NCBI GenBank assembly: GCA_021847625.1
Contig: JAJZQK010000208.1
Span: 1-6,425, forward strand
Direction of reading: 5' to 3'
DNA: 6,425 nt
Origin: Chloroflexota bacterium
GTDB taxonomy: Bacteria > Chloroflexota > FW602-bin22 > JAMCYS01
The notes beneath the pieces are model-generated. The model worked only from the letters and a program-made list of their open reading frames with translations, was not told the DNA's origin and did no database searches. Positions 1 to 6,326 of the stretch are shown here, piece after piece (position 1 is the stretch's first letter; every line of letters begins with the position of its first letter). The translations under genes and the position numbers were made by a program.

Positions 1-1
1 T

Positions 2-820
2 ATGAGCAGGGTGAGCAAGGTGGCGAACGGGGTGCCGATAAAGCTGGAGGGAGTATCCAAGCGCTTCATCCTCCATCACGAGCGCAGCCGGTCCTTCCAG
101 GAAGCGCTGGTGAACCTCTTCCGGCGCCGGAACGGCAGCCGCGAGGAGTTCTGGGCCCTCAAGAACGTCAGCTTCGAGGTGCGACGCGGGGAAACGCTGG
201 GCCTTATCGGCCATAACGGTTCGGGCAAAAGCACGGTTCTCAAGCTGATCACTCGCATCCTGGAGCCGACCACGGGGAGCATCGCCGTCGGCGGCAAGGT
301 GTCCGCCCTGATCGAAGTAGGGGCGGGTTTCCATCCGGACCTTACCGGACGAGAGAACGTCTACCTCAACGGTTCCATTCTCGGCATCGGCCGTCGCGAG
401 ATGAACAGCAAGCTCGAGGAGATCATCGCCTTCTCGGAACTGGAACGCTTCATCGACACCCCGGTCAAGCACTACTCATCCGGCATGTACGCGCGACTCG
501 GCTTCTCGGTAGCCATCAGCGTTGATCCGGATATCCTAATCGTGGACGAAGTGCTCGCCGTGGGCGACCAATCCTTCCAGCAGAAATGCATCGACCGCAT
601 AAACCATTTCCGGCGCATCGGCAAGACGATGCTCTTCGTCTCTCATAGCCTGCCGACGGTGGAGAAGGTCTGCGACCGCGTGATCTGGCTGGATCATGGA
701 CTGATCATGGCCGAGGGTGCCCCGAGGGGAATCACGGCCCAGTACGCCTCCGCTATGGCTGCCCCCGGCCAATCACCCGAATGCCAGGAGCAGAGCCCGG
801 TGAGTGCACGACCAGGATAG
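2..820 (+). CDS. ABC transporter ATP-binding protein, polysaccharide/teichoic-acid export type (Wzt/TagH family)
   Basis: This is the cytoplasmic ATPase subunit of an ABC-2 exporter; relatives drive export of O-antigen, teichoic acid or other polysaccharide across the inner membrane. The 272-residue protein shows a Walker A motif (G70-HNGSGKS-T78), the family's 'GAGFHPDLTGREN' segment in the Q-loop region (107-119), a degenerate ABC signature (YSSGM, 158-162), Walker B (ILIVDE, 178-183), a D-loop-like AVGD (186-189) and the switch histidine H215. The SSGM signature and the FHP-LTGREN segment are hallmarks of the Wzt/TagH/RfbB group rather than of importers. It stops soon after the nucleotide-binding domain, with only a short polar tail from about 251, so it lacks the C-terminal carbohydrate-binding domain of long Wzt proteins. 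The ATG at position 2 gives a sensible N-terminus, but any ribosome site or earlier start lies outside the window. The permease partner is probably upstream. The substrate cannot be read from the sequence. Confidence 0.93.
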   Translation: MSRVSKVANGVPIKLEGVSKRFILHHERSRSFQEALVNLFRRRNGSREEFWALKNVSFEVRRGETLGLIGHNGSGKSTVLKLITRILEPTTGSIAVGGKVSALIEVGAGFHPDLTGRENVYLNGSILGIGRREMNSKLEEIIAFSELERFIDTPVKHYSSGMYARLGFSVAISVDPDILIVDEVLAVGDQSFQQKCIDRINHFRRIGKTMLFVSHSLPTVEKVCDRVIWLDHGLIMAEGAPRGITAQYASAMAAPGQSPECQEQSPVSARPG

Positions 821-842
821 CGGTCGGCGAACCCGCTTCAGT

Positions 843-872
843 TTGACAAGGCTCATCCACTTGCGGTAAAAT
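843..872 (+). promoter_or_regulatory. Sigma70-like promoter for the zinc-finger mini-gene
   Basis: A perfect -35 box TTGACA (843-848) is followed after 18 bases by TAAAAT (867-872), a 5/6 match to the -10 consensus. Transcription would begin near 879, giving a leader of about 150 nt before the TTG start at 1028. It lies 22 bases after the preceding stop codon, so the small gene probably has its own transcript. It is the best promoter match I found in the window. The start site is inferred from spacing only. Confidence 0.65.
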
Positions 873-896
873 TACAAAGCTTTGCGCACCGCAAGT
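859..896 (+). repeat. 9-bp perfect inverted repeat around the predicted transcription start (candidate operator)
   Basis: ACTTGCGGT (859-867) and ACCGCAAGT (888-896) are perfect reverse complements separated by 20 bases. The left arm sits in the promoter spacer and reaches the first base of the -10 box. The right arm lies just past the predicted +1, so the dyad is centred on the start region. Within the spacer is a second, 10-base palindrome, CAAAGCTTTG (875-884). Because the left arm would not be transcribed from this promoter, a protein-binding operator is more likely than an RNA hairpin. The binding protein is unknown. Confidence 0.5.
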
Positions 897-1000
897 ACGG
901 GCGGCCCAGGACGCCTCGGGGCCCTGGTGCCGTCCCTTCGTGTGTGCGCTTGCTTGAGCGGAGCGGCACTGTCTTGCCAGCGGTGCCCGACGCGCACACA
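897..1000 (+). promoter_or_regulatory. Structured 5' leader of the zinc-finger gene
   Basis: The leader can fold into two successive elements. The first pairs CCAGG (906-910) with CCTGG (923-927), extended either by ACGG/CCGT (897-900/930-933) or by GGC/GCC. The second is a long-range perfect 9-bp stem, TGTGTGCGC (941-949) with GCGCACACA (992-1000), which encloses an inner hairpin GGCAC/GTGCC (965-969/983-987). The outer stem ends 10 bases before the Shine-Dalgarno sequence. Pairings were found by eye. I recognise no known riboswitch or ribosomal-protein leader class. Confidence 0.4.
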
Positions 1001-1027
1001 AAGATAAGTGGGGGAGGACGAACTAAC

Positions 1028-1228
1028 TTGGCAATCAGCACGGGCAAGGTCAGCAAGAACCAGACGGCAGCAGAGCGCGCCGCGGCAGCAGAGGCCACTT
1101 CTGGCAAGATGTGCGCAAAGTGCAACACGGAGATTAGGCTCAAGGACCTTATCAACGTCAAGACCGTCGATCATGGTACCGGCAAGAAGATCACGGTAGC
1201 CTATCATCGCAAGTGCTACGGCTTCTAG
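1028..1228 (+). CDS. Small CxxC...HxxC zinc-finger-like protein, function unknown
   Basis: This is a 66-residue protein. I chose the TTG start at 1028 because GGGGAGGA (1011-1018) lies 9 bases upstream; starting at the in-frame ATG at 944 would add a non-protein-like extension covering the structured leader and the ribosome site. The N-terminal part (about 1-25) is Ala/Lys/Thr-rich, polar and probably flexible. The C-terminal part carries C29-x2-C32 and, after a basic mixed segment, H60-x2-C63, ending two residues after the conserved-looking tyrosine in RKCYGF. This CxxC/HxxC spacing is typical of a single zinc-binding site, as in treble-clef or LIM-like half domains. It has its own promoter and a strong terminator, which supports a real monocistronic gene. 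A role in nucleic-acid or protein binding is inference from the fold type and basic charge. I do not recognise the family. Confidence 0.72.
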   Translation: MAISTGKVSKNQTAAERAAAAEATSGKMCAKCNTEIRLKDLINVKTVDHGTGKKITVAYHRKCYGF

Positions 1229-1251
1229 GCCGGGCCTAATGCCGTTCTAGC

Positions 1252-1284
1252 GAGGGTGCCAGCGTGTTTGAAGCTGGCACCCTC
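1252..1284 (+). terminator. Probable intrinsic terminator after the zinc-finger gene
   Basis: GAGGGTGCCAGC (1252-1263) and GCTGGCACCCTC (1273-1284) form a perfect 12-bp stem with a 9-base loop. It begins 23 bases after the stop codon and is followed by a pyrimidine-rich but not pure T tract (TTCGCTTTCTCTC). The position and stem strength fit a terminator. The weak U-run leaves open a stabilising 3' hairpin instead. Confidence 0.75.
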
Positions 1285-2069
1285 TTCGCTTTCTCTCGGA
1301 AGATTCCCCCAACCTTCATCCCGCGTCCCTATCCTATGCGCCTCTGACCCGCCGTCCCTATCGACCCCAATTTGGCCAGCACGAGCCTAAGCACTGCCCA
1401 CCCTAAGAAGGCGACTTCGTGGTGCATGCGGCCGCTCGCTTTGCCCACCGGTGGTTGACCATCCAACCAGCGCATGGTATGCTTGCCCACGTGAAACGGC
1501 ACCGCAAGGTCCAGTGCTCAACCCAACGCTAGAGCGGATCGGAACTGTTACAGAATCAATCCGGCGGCACGATGGGAGAGATAGACCATATCATGGTTCT
1601 CCGGGGATCCACAGACGGGTTGCCTTTCAACACAACGAGGATGGTCGCGCCCGTAGGCGCCGGACCCTTCCACGCCCTTGCCCCCAGTTCTCAGCGCCAC
1701 GCCTCGGCGTGCCCCCGTGCGGGAACTCTGAACTGCATGTCTGTCACTAGCTGCCCAAACCTTGATCGTCGCCTGCCCATTGGCGAAATACTATCCTCGC
1801 TAATCCCCACATCGCTCGGCCCTGGCCGGATTATGCCACGAACAATCGGTTGGACCAGCATCGAGCCAGCACGCGGTGGGTCATCCAGAGCTGAAGGAGG
1901 TGATGGCCAAACGAGACTCGCCGGACAAGGCATGGCCAACTAGCAATCATACGCGTCCTGGTTGAATCGTCATCATTGGGCGCCGGCCGTAGGCACCAGC
2001 CCATCTCAACCGCGCATTGGGCCAGTCCTCGCCAGGCACCCCAAACAGAAAAGTGGAGGATGTTCAGCA
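1285..2069. other. Long intergenic region without a convincing gene
   Basis: Open frames of up to 123 codons exist here (1451-1750, 1572-1943 on +; 1691-1939 and 1831-2076 on -). Their translations are rich in Pro/Arg/His/Cys, overlap one another, lack ribosome sites and resemble no family I know. No tRNA, IS end pair or CRISPR repeat is visible. Small structures are present: TGGTTG/CAACCA (1452-1457/1464-1469), CAGTTC/GAACTG (1685-1690/1730-1735) enclosing CACGC/GCGTG (1698-1702/1707-1711), and the direct repeat CGTCCCTATC at 1324-1333 and 1353-1362. The operon promoter for the binding protein at 2070 should lie in the right-hand part, but no good -35/-10 pair is evident. Decayed genes or a small RNA cannot be excluded. 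Confidence 0.55.
2055..2059 (+). promoter_or_regulatory. Ribosome binding site deciding the start of the binding-protein gene
   Basis: GGAGG lies 10 bases before the ATG at 2070. The open frame extends upstream to a TTG at 1962, but those 36 extra residues have no such site and would bury the signal peptide. The ATG at 2070 places a twin-arginine signal right at the N-terminus. Confidence 0.8.
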
Positions 2070-3440
2070 ATGGCAAGTCAGCGTACCTCGCGTTTTGTCA
2101 GTCGGCGAACCTTCCTCGGCAGCCTGACCGCGGTGGTCGGCGCTGCCTCGGCCGTACCGCTATTATCGGCCTGCTCGACTCCTAGCCCGGCGCAACCCAC
2201 TGCCGCGCCTTCGTCCGGTCAGCCCGCCCCCACCCAGGCCCCCGCGCAGGCGCCCGTAGCGGGCGGCACCCTCAGCGTCCTCTGGATCCCCGGGCATAAG
2301 TACAAGGCTCTCGAGACATTCGTGGCCGAGTTCGAGAAGGATTTCAGATGTAAGGTCGAGTTCGAGTACCTCGAGCCCCCGGAGGCACGGCAGAAATTCC
2401 TCGCCACGGCCGCCGCCGGTGCTCCGTCTGACCTCGTGGAAGAGGACTTCATGACTCAAGAGGTCGCTCAGATGGGGTACGTCGAACCCCTGACGAAGTA
2501 TGTCGAGAAGGACGGCAAGGCAATCGGCTACCCCGACGACTGGCAGCCGAGCGCCGTCGAGCGCCAGGACCTGGACGGCAAGCACTACGGGGTCCAGATG
2601 TTCTACACGAACCTCTGCCTCTATTACAACAAAGACATGTTCGCCGAGGCGGGGATATCGGGGCCGCCGACAACCTGGGACGCGTTTCTCAACGCCGCCC
2701 TCAAAACCACCAAGCGCACCGGCAACAACACCGATGTCTGGGGTTATGTCGAGCACTACCAGCAGCGTTTTGGCTGGATGTGGTTCTACCAGGCCGGCGC
2801 CCAGTGGTACGATCCCAAGACCAACAAGGTGCTGACCGACTCTCCGGCGGCCATCGAGGCCCTGCAATTCCAGAGCGACCTCATCCACAAGCACAAGGTA
2901 GCCCCCGAGCCTAAGGTTGAGGCGGGCTCTGCCAACCCGCGCGACCTCTTCATCGCCGGCAAGACGGCAATGATGACCAGCGGCCCCTGGGACATCAAGC
3001 CTATCATCACGGCCAACCCGAAGTTTAAGTGGAGCATCGCCGTTCCCCCCAAGGGCAAGGTCCAGGCAACGACTTCCTACGGCACAGGCTTGCTGATACC
3101 CGCCAAGGCCAAGAACAAGGATCTGGCCTGGGAGCTAGTGAAGAAGCTCTCCTCGCTTGAATGGGATCTGGCGGTTACAAAGGAAGCGAACATGGTCTGC
3201 CCGCGCAAGACCTGGGCACAGCACGCCGACGTGCAGGGCAACGAGCTTATCAAGCCCTTCGCGGAGGCAGCTGCCTACGCGGCAGACTACAACGCCGGCA
3301 TCCGTCTCACCGGCAAGGGCGACCTTTACACCACGCTCTGGCAGGAGACGTTCGACAATATTCTCTTCGGAAAAATGTCAGCCGCCGATGCTCTAGCCCA
3401 ATATACCAAGCAAGCTAACGAGACGCTGAGCAAGGCATAG
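2070..3440 (+). CDS. Sugar ABC transporter substrate-binding lipoprotein (CUT1/family 1 solute-binding protein)
   Basis: The 456-residue protein captures solute outside the membrane and delivers it to the two permeases encoded next. Residues 1-35 form a Tat-type lipoprotein signal: S11-R12-R13-T-F-L, a hydrophobic stretch, then lipobox L32-S-A-C35, with Cys35 the predicted lipid-anchored first mature residue. Residues 36-65 are a Pro/Ala/Thr/Gln linker. The two-lobed binding domain starts near T67 (LSVLWIPGHKYKALETFVAEFEKDF). It contains the typical family segments YYNKDMFAEAGI (185-196) followed by PPTTWDAFLNA (199-209), G292-305-like FIAGKTAMMTSGPW (294-307), and TSYGTGLLIPAKAKNKDLAWELVKKL (335-360). 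Many Trp and Tyr residues (for example W236, W238, Y240, W246) would suit stacking against sugar rings, but the ligand cannot be named. Length is normal for the family. Being first in a compact operon with MalF/MalG-like permeases strongly supports the call. Confidence 0.93.
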   Translation: MASQRTSRFVSRRTFLGSLTAVVGAASAVPLLSACSTPSPAQPTAAPSSGQPAPTQAPAQAPVAGGTLSVLWIPGHKYKALETFVAEFEKDFRCKVEFEYLEPPEARQKFLATAAAGAPSDLVEEDFMTQEVAQMGYVEPLTKYVEKDGKAIGYPDDWQPSAVERQDLDGKHYGVQMFYTNLCLYYNKDMFAEAGISGPPTTWDAFLNAALKTTKRTGNNTDVWGYVEHYQQRFGWMWFYQAGAQWYDPKTNKVLTDSPAAIEALQFQSDLIHKHKVAPEPKVEAGSANPRDLFIAGKTAMMTSGPWDIKPIITANPKFKWSIAVPPKGKVQATTSYGTGLLIPAKAKNKDLAWELVKKLSSLEWDLAVTKEANMVCPRKTWAQHADVQGNELIKPFAEAAAYAADYNAGIRLTGKGDLYTTLWQETFDNILFGKMSAADALAQYTKQANETLSKA

Positions 3441-3448
3441 ACAAGGAA

Positions 3449-3477
3449 CGCGACTGCTCGCGCAGCCGTTGAGCTGC
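3449..3477 (+). repeat. Small alternative hairpins between binding-protein and permease genes
   Basis: In the 53-base gap, CGCGA (3449-3453) pairs with TCGCG (3458-3462) around a 4-base loop, and GCAGC (3462-3466) pairs with GCTGC (3473-3477) around 6 bases. They share base 3462. There is no T tract, so this is not a classic terminator. Hairpins in this position in other sugar operons often let the binding protein be made in excess over the permeases; that role here is inference. Confidence 0.4.
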
Positions 3478-3493
3478 TAAGGGGGAACCGCCA

Positions 3494-4417
3494 GTGCAAG
3501 CACAACAAGTGTCACCGGACTGGCGGAGACGGAGAACCTTTCGCTGGGGCCGGCGAGAGACGAGGATAGCGCTTCTGTTCCTCTCGCCGGCCATAGTCTA
3601 CTTCGTGTTGTTCTTCGCTCTGCCCATCCTAATGGACTTCGCAATGACCTTCACTTCCGGCACCCTCTTGCTGGGTGGCTCGGGGGAGGTCGTCGGACTG
3701 AAGAACTACATCGCCCTCCTGGACGACCGGGTGTTTCATCAGTCCCTGATCACGACGGCGATCTTCATGCTTGGGGGCGGGGGCACCACCATCGTCTTGG
3801 GCCTAGCCCTCGCCCTGCTACTCAATCGACGCATGAGATTCCGCATCGCCTTTCGCGCCGTCATCTTCTTCCCCTACATGACGTCGATGGTCATCATCGC
3901 CCTCATTTGGTCGGTGATCTTCGACAAGCAGTTGGGTATCCTCAATTACCTACTGTCCCTCGTGGGCATTCCCCCCGTGGGCTGGCTGAACGACCCGAAC
4001 ATGGCGCTACTGGCCATCATCATCGTCACGGTCTGGTGGCAGACGGGCTACAACATGGTCCTCTTCCTGGCCGGCCTGCAGGCGATACCCAGCGAGTACT
4101 ACGATGCGGCCAAGGTCGACGGTGCCGGGGCTATCGCCCGCTTCGTCAACATTACGTTCCCCATGCTCGCCCCGACGACGTTCTTCGTGGTGATCATCAC
4201 CATCATCAGCACGTCGGAGGCCTTTATCCAGCCCTACATCATGACGCTGGGAGGCCCGGCGAACGCGACTAACATCGCCTCTTACTACATCTACAACGTC
4301 GCGTTCACTCACATGAATCTTGGTTACGCCTCAGCGATAGCCTTCGCGATGTTCGCTATTACCTTCGCGATCACGGCTGTGCTATTCCGCTGGTGGCGCG
4401 CCGAATTGGAGTACTAA
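3494..4417 (+). CDS. Sugar ABC transporter permease subunit 1 (MalF/UgpA-like)
   Basis: This is a 307-residue inner-membrane channel subunit of the carbohydrate importer. The GTG start at 3494 is preceded by AAGGGGGA (3479-3486) seven bases upstream. The N-terminus is very basic and cytoplasmic (RRRR at 11-14). Six membrane segments are visible: about 25-46, 88-110, 122-144, 169-192, 227-249 and 276-299. The cytoplasmic coupling (EAA) loop is at 201-227: EYYDAAKVDGA, then F217, P223 and P227, matching the E-AA---GA consensus that contacts the ATPase. The 'LGGPANATN' segment (252-260) between the last helices is typical of MalF/UgpA-type permeases. It pairs with the next gene; the two start/stop codons are only 2 bases apart. 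The transported sugar is not deducible. Confidence 0.94.
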   Translation: MQAQQVSPDWRRRRTFRWGRRETRIALLFLSPAIVYFVLFFALPILMDFAMTFTSGTLLLGGSGEVVGLKNYIALLDDRVFHQSLITTAIFMLGGGGTTIVLGLALALLLNRRMRFRIAFRAVIFFPYMTSMVIIALIWSVIFDKQLGILNYLLSLVGIPPVGWLNDPNMALLAIIIVTVWWQTGYNMVLFLAGLQAIPSEYYDAAKVDGAGAIARFVNITFPMLAPTTFFVVIITIISTSEAFIQPYIMTLGGPANATNIASYYIYNVAFTHMNLGYASAIAFAMFAITFAITAVLFRWWRAELEY

Positions 4418-4419
4418 CC

Positions 4420-5283
4420 ATGCAGGCGGCAACTCCAGTCCGTACGCTCAAGACTCGTTCGCCTTTGGCCGAGTTCGCGAAGAAGGCGCTGATCTACCTG
4501 GTGTTGATCGCGGTCGGCGTCGTCATGGCCTTCCCGTTCTACTATATGGTGTCGCTGTCCCTGTCCAGTATGGAGGAGATCTTCAACTTCCCACCGCCGC
4601 TGATTCCCAAAGAACTCCTCTTCTCGAACTACCTGCGAGTATGGGAGGCAGCGCCCTTCGAGCGCTACATGTTCAACAGCCTGCTGGTGGCCTGTTCCGT
4701 CGCCGCCGCCCACATGTTCTTCGACTCGCTCGCTGGCTTCGTCTTCGCCAAGTATCGTTTCCCCGGTCGCGATGCGATGTTCATGGCGATCGTCAGCACG
4801 CTGATACTCCCCTTTTTCGTGAGGATGATCCCGCTCTATCTAATCGCCGCGAAGCTGGGCTGGGTCAATACGTACCAAGGGCTCATCTTCCCCTTTGTGA
4901 TGAGCGGGTACGGCATCTTCCTCATGCGGCAGTTCATCAAGCCCATTCCGAACGAGTTGCTGGAGGCGGCTCGTTCCGATGGCTGTGGCGAGTTCGGCAC
5001 CTACTGGCGCATCGTTCTGCCACAGTGCAAGCCAGTCCTGGCTACAGACGGTCTGTTCACCTTCATCTACCAGTGGAACAACTTCCTCTGGCCCCTGATC
5101 ATCACGACGACCGTCGAGATGAAGACCCTGCCCCTCGGCCTGGTGCTGTTCAAGCAGGAGCAGTGGGTACAGTGGAACTACATGGCCGGCGGGGCCTTGA
5201 TCCTGTTCTTGCCCGCATTGCTGATGTTCTTGCTTGCCCAGCGCTACTTCGTCCAAGGCATCGTCCTGTCCGGCATGAAGTGA
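4420..5283 (+). CDS. Sugar ABC transporter permease subunit 2 (MalG/UgpE-like)
   Basis: This is the second membrane subunit of the importer, 287 residues. The ATG at 4420 is preferred because GGAG (4408-4411) lies 8 bases upstream and inside the end of the previous gene; the frame opens earlier, at 4393, but that start would overlap the preceding gene and lacks a site. Membrane segments lie at about 23-46, 85-110, 119-143, 152-170, 209-230 and 255-274. The EAA coupling loop is L181-E-AARSDGCGEFGTYWRIVLP-201, with P205 following. The C-terminus YFVQGIVLSGMK is the characteristic MalG-type ending, complete here apart from the usual following glycine. The tight spacing (stop TAA 4415-4417, start 4420) indicates translational coupling with the first permease. 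No ATPase gene follows, so the system must borrow one. Confidence 0.95.
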   Translation: MQAATPVRTLKTRSPLAEFAKKALIYLVLIAVGVVMAFPFYYMVSLSLSSMEEIFNFPPPLIPKELLFSNYLRVWEAAPFERYMFNSLLVACSVAAAHMFFDSLAGFVFAKYRFPGRDAMFMAIVSTLILPFFVRMIPLYLIAAKLGWVNTYQGLIFPFVMSGYGIFLMRQFIKPIPNELLEAARSDGCGEFGTYWRIVLPQCKPVLATDGLFTFIYQWNNFLWPLIITTTVEMKTLPLGLVLFKQEQWVQWNYMAGGALILFLPALLMFLLAQRYFVQGIVLSGMK

Positions 5284-5317
5284 TCCCTCTGTCGGCGTAG
5301 AGGAAACGGGAATACGC

Positions 5318-5346
5318 TTGATCGTGGGAGACAGCGGTGCTATCAT
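5318..5346 (+). promoter_or_regulatory. Candidate sigma70-like promoter for the EamA gene
   Basis: TTGATC (5318-5323, 4/6 to consensus) is separated by exactly 17 bases from TATCAT (5341-5346, 5/6). A start near 5353 is predicted, about 54 nt before the TTG codon. If real, it makes the EamA gene independent of the sugar operon. The -10 box overlaps the left arm of the large hairpin at 5344-5392. Confidence 0.45.
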
Positions 5347-5392
5347 AGGCCAAGCCGGATTCGGGATGCCGCCGAGTCCGGCTTAGCCTATG
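5344..5392 (+). repeat. Large near-perfect inverted repeat (21-bp stem) before the EamA gene
   Basis: The outer arms CATAGGC (5344-5350) and GCCTATG (5386-5392) pair perfectly. After a single C/A mismatch, the inner arms 5352-5364 and 5372-5384 pair over 13 bp with one G-T wobble, leaving a 7-base loop (GATGCCG). The stem ends 3 bases before the Shine-Dalgarno sequence of the next gene. No T tract follows, so it is not a standard intrinsic terminator. It could be a U-less terminator of the sugar operon, an RNA hairpin in the eamA leader, or a DNA operator overlapping the promoter. Confidence 0.7.
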
Positions 5393-5406
5393 CTGGGAGA
5401 TGAATC

Positions 5407-6291
5407 TTGACCGGCGAGTTGGCAGGGCTCGCCTGCGCCGGGGCGTGGGCCGTCATCAGCATGATCCTGCGGGGTGCCGCCGAGCATATCAGTCCGGTGG
5501 CAGTCAACGGCCTACGCTGCACGTTTGCGGCCGTGACGTTGGCCATCATCGTCGCGCTTACGGGACGAATCGACGCGCTGGTAGCGCTGCCTATCGGCGT
5601 CCTCACCGCCATTGTCATCTCTGGTGTGGTCGGCCAGGCCATAGGCGACGCCCTCTTCATTAGGAGTGCCAAAACTGTCGGCGCCTCGCGGGCGCTCCCG
5701 ATCTCGGGGATCAGCCCCTTGCTTACCGTGGCCCTAGCGGCAGCGTTCCTTGGGGAAACGCCGTCGCCCTTCGGCGTGTTGGGAGCGTTCTTCGTCCTGG
5801 CCGGCGTCTACTTGCTGGCCTTCCCCTACGGTCGGCTGAAGAATACAGGTGACCTGATCAGTAAGGCCGACCGCACGGGTGTCCTGTTTGCCCTCGCCGC
5901 GGCCGGCTGTTATTCGATATCCACCGTAGTGATAAGGCACGGCCTCGTCGGAGCCGACCTCGTGGCCGCGAACCTGGCCCGACTAGTGACCGCCTCCTTC
6001 ATGTTAATGGGGCTGGAGGTGGCCCAGGCCGGACCCCGTATGCCCAGGGGGCTGTCCCGTCGGACCCTGGTGATCATGGTTCTGACGGGGGCGCTCAGCG
6101 CCTTCTCTTCCCTGATGTACCTAACATCAGTCTATTACGCCGGCGCGGGCAAGGCGGCTATTCTGAACTCCACCTCGCCCCTCTTCGGCCTCCCGCTCTC
6201 CCTCGTCTTCCTGCGCGAGCGCATCACCCGTCGCACCATAGGAGGCACATTGCTTTCGGTGGCGGGCATCTGGCTCGTAATCTGGCAGTAG
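5407..6291 (+). CDS. EamA/DMT-family (drug/metabolite transporter) membrane protein
   Basis: This 294-residue inner-membrane transporter has two EamA repeats (about 3-138 and 157-293), each with five predicted helices, the classic 10-helix DMT layout. Both repeats carry the matching signature before their fourth helix: I102-SPLLTVALAAAFLGE-117 in the first half and T256-SPLFGLPLSLVFLRE-271 in the second, showing the internal duplication. The TTG start at 5407 is supported by GGGAGA (5395-5400) six bases upstream. The nearby ATG at 5400 is in another frame and opens only a short shadow. DMT members export amino acids, metabolites or drugs, or import nucleotide sugars; the substrate cannot be read here. 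It is 123 bases beyond the sugar operon, with its own promoter candidate and a large hairpin between, so a functional link to sugar uptake is doubtful. Confidence 0.92.
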   Translation: MTGELAGLACAGAWAVISMILRGAAEHISPVAVNGLRCTFAAVTLAIIVALTGRIDALVALPIGVLTAIVISGVVGQAIGDALFIRSAKTVGASRALPISGISPLLTVALAAAFLGETPSPFGVLGAFFVLAGVYLLAFPYGRLKNTGDLISKADRTGVLFALAAAGCYSISTVVIRHGLVGADLVAANLARLVTASFMLMGLEVAQAGPRMPRGLSRRTLVIMVLTGALSAFSSLMYLTSVYYAGAGKAAILNSTSPLFGLPLSLVFLRERITRRTIGGTLLSVAGIWLVIWQ

Positions 6292-6326
6292 AAAGCGCCA
6301 GCGCCGCTTCTATCACCTCTACCCTT

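Noticed and set aside
823..833. 11-base match GTCGGCGAACC shared with 2101-2111
   Set aside because: The second copy is inside the signal-peptide coding sequence; a match this short in GC-rich DNA is likely chance.
944..1027. Upstream ATG extension of the zinc-finger protein
   Set aside because: The extension covers the foldable leader and the Shine-Dalgarno sequence; the TTG at 1028 has well-placed GGGGAGGA.
1750..1810. Possible promoter TTGATC (1762-1767) with TACTAT (1789-1794)
   Set aside because: The spacing of 21 bases is too long for a sigma70 promoter and the -10 match is only 4/6.
1451..1943. Two overlapping plus-strand frames (1451-1750 and 1572-1943)
   Set aside because: They overlap in different frames, have no ribosome site and no protein-like pattern.
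2163..2894. 243-codon open frame on the minus strand inside the binding-protein gene
   Set aside because: It lies antisense to a clear family member; its Gly/Arg/Leu/Val-rich translation is the usual GC-rich shadow, with no sign of an independent gene.
4641..5300. 219-codon plus-strand frame inside permease 2
   Set aside because: It is an out-of-frame reading of the permease with Arg/His-rich, non-family sequence.
4840..5346. 168-codon minus-strand frame opposite permease 2
   Set aside because: Antisense shadow of a well-supported permease; polar low-complexity translation.
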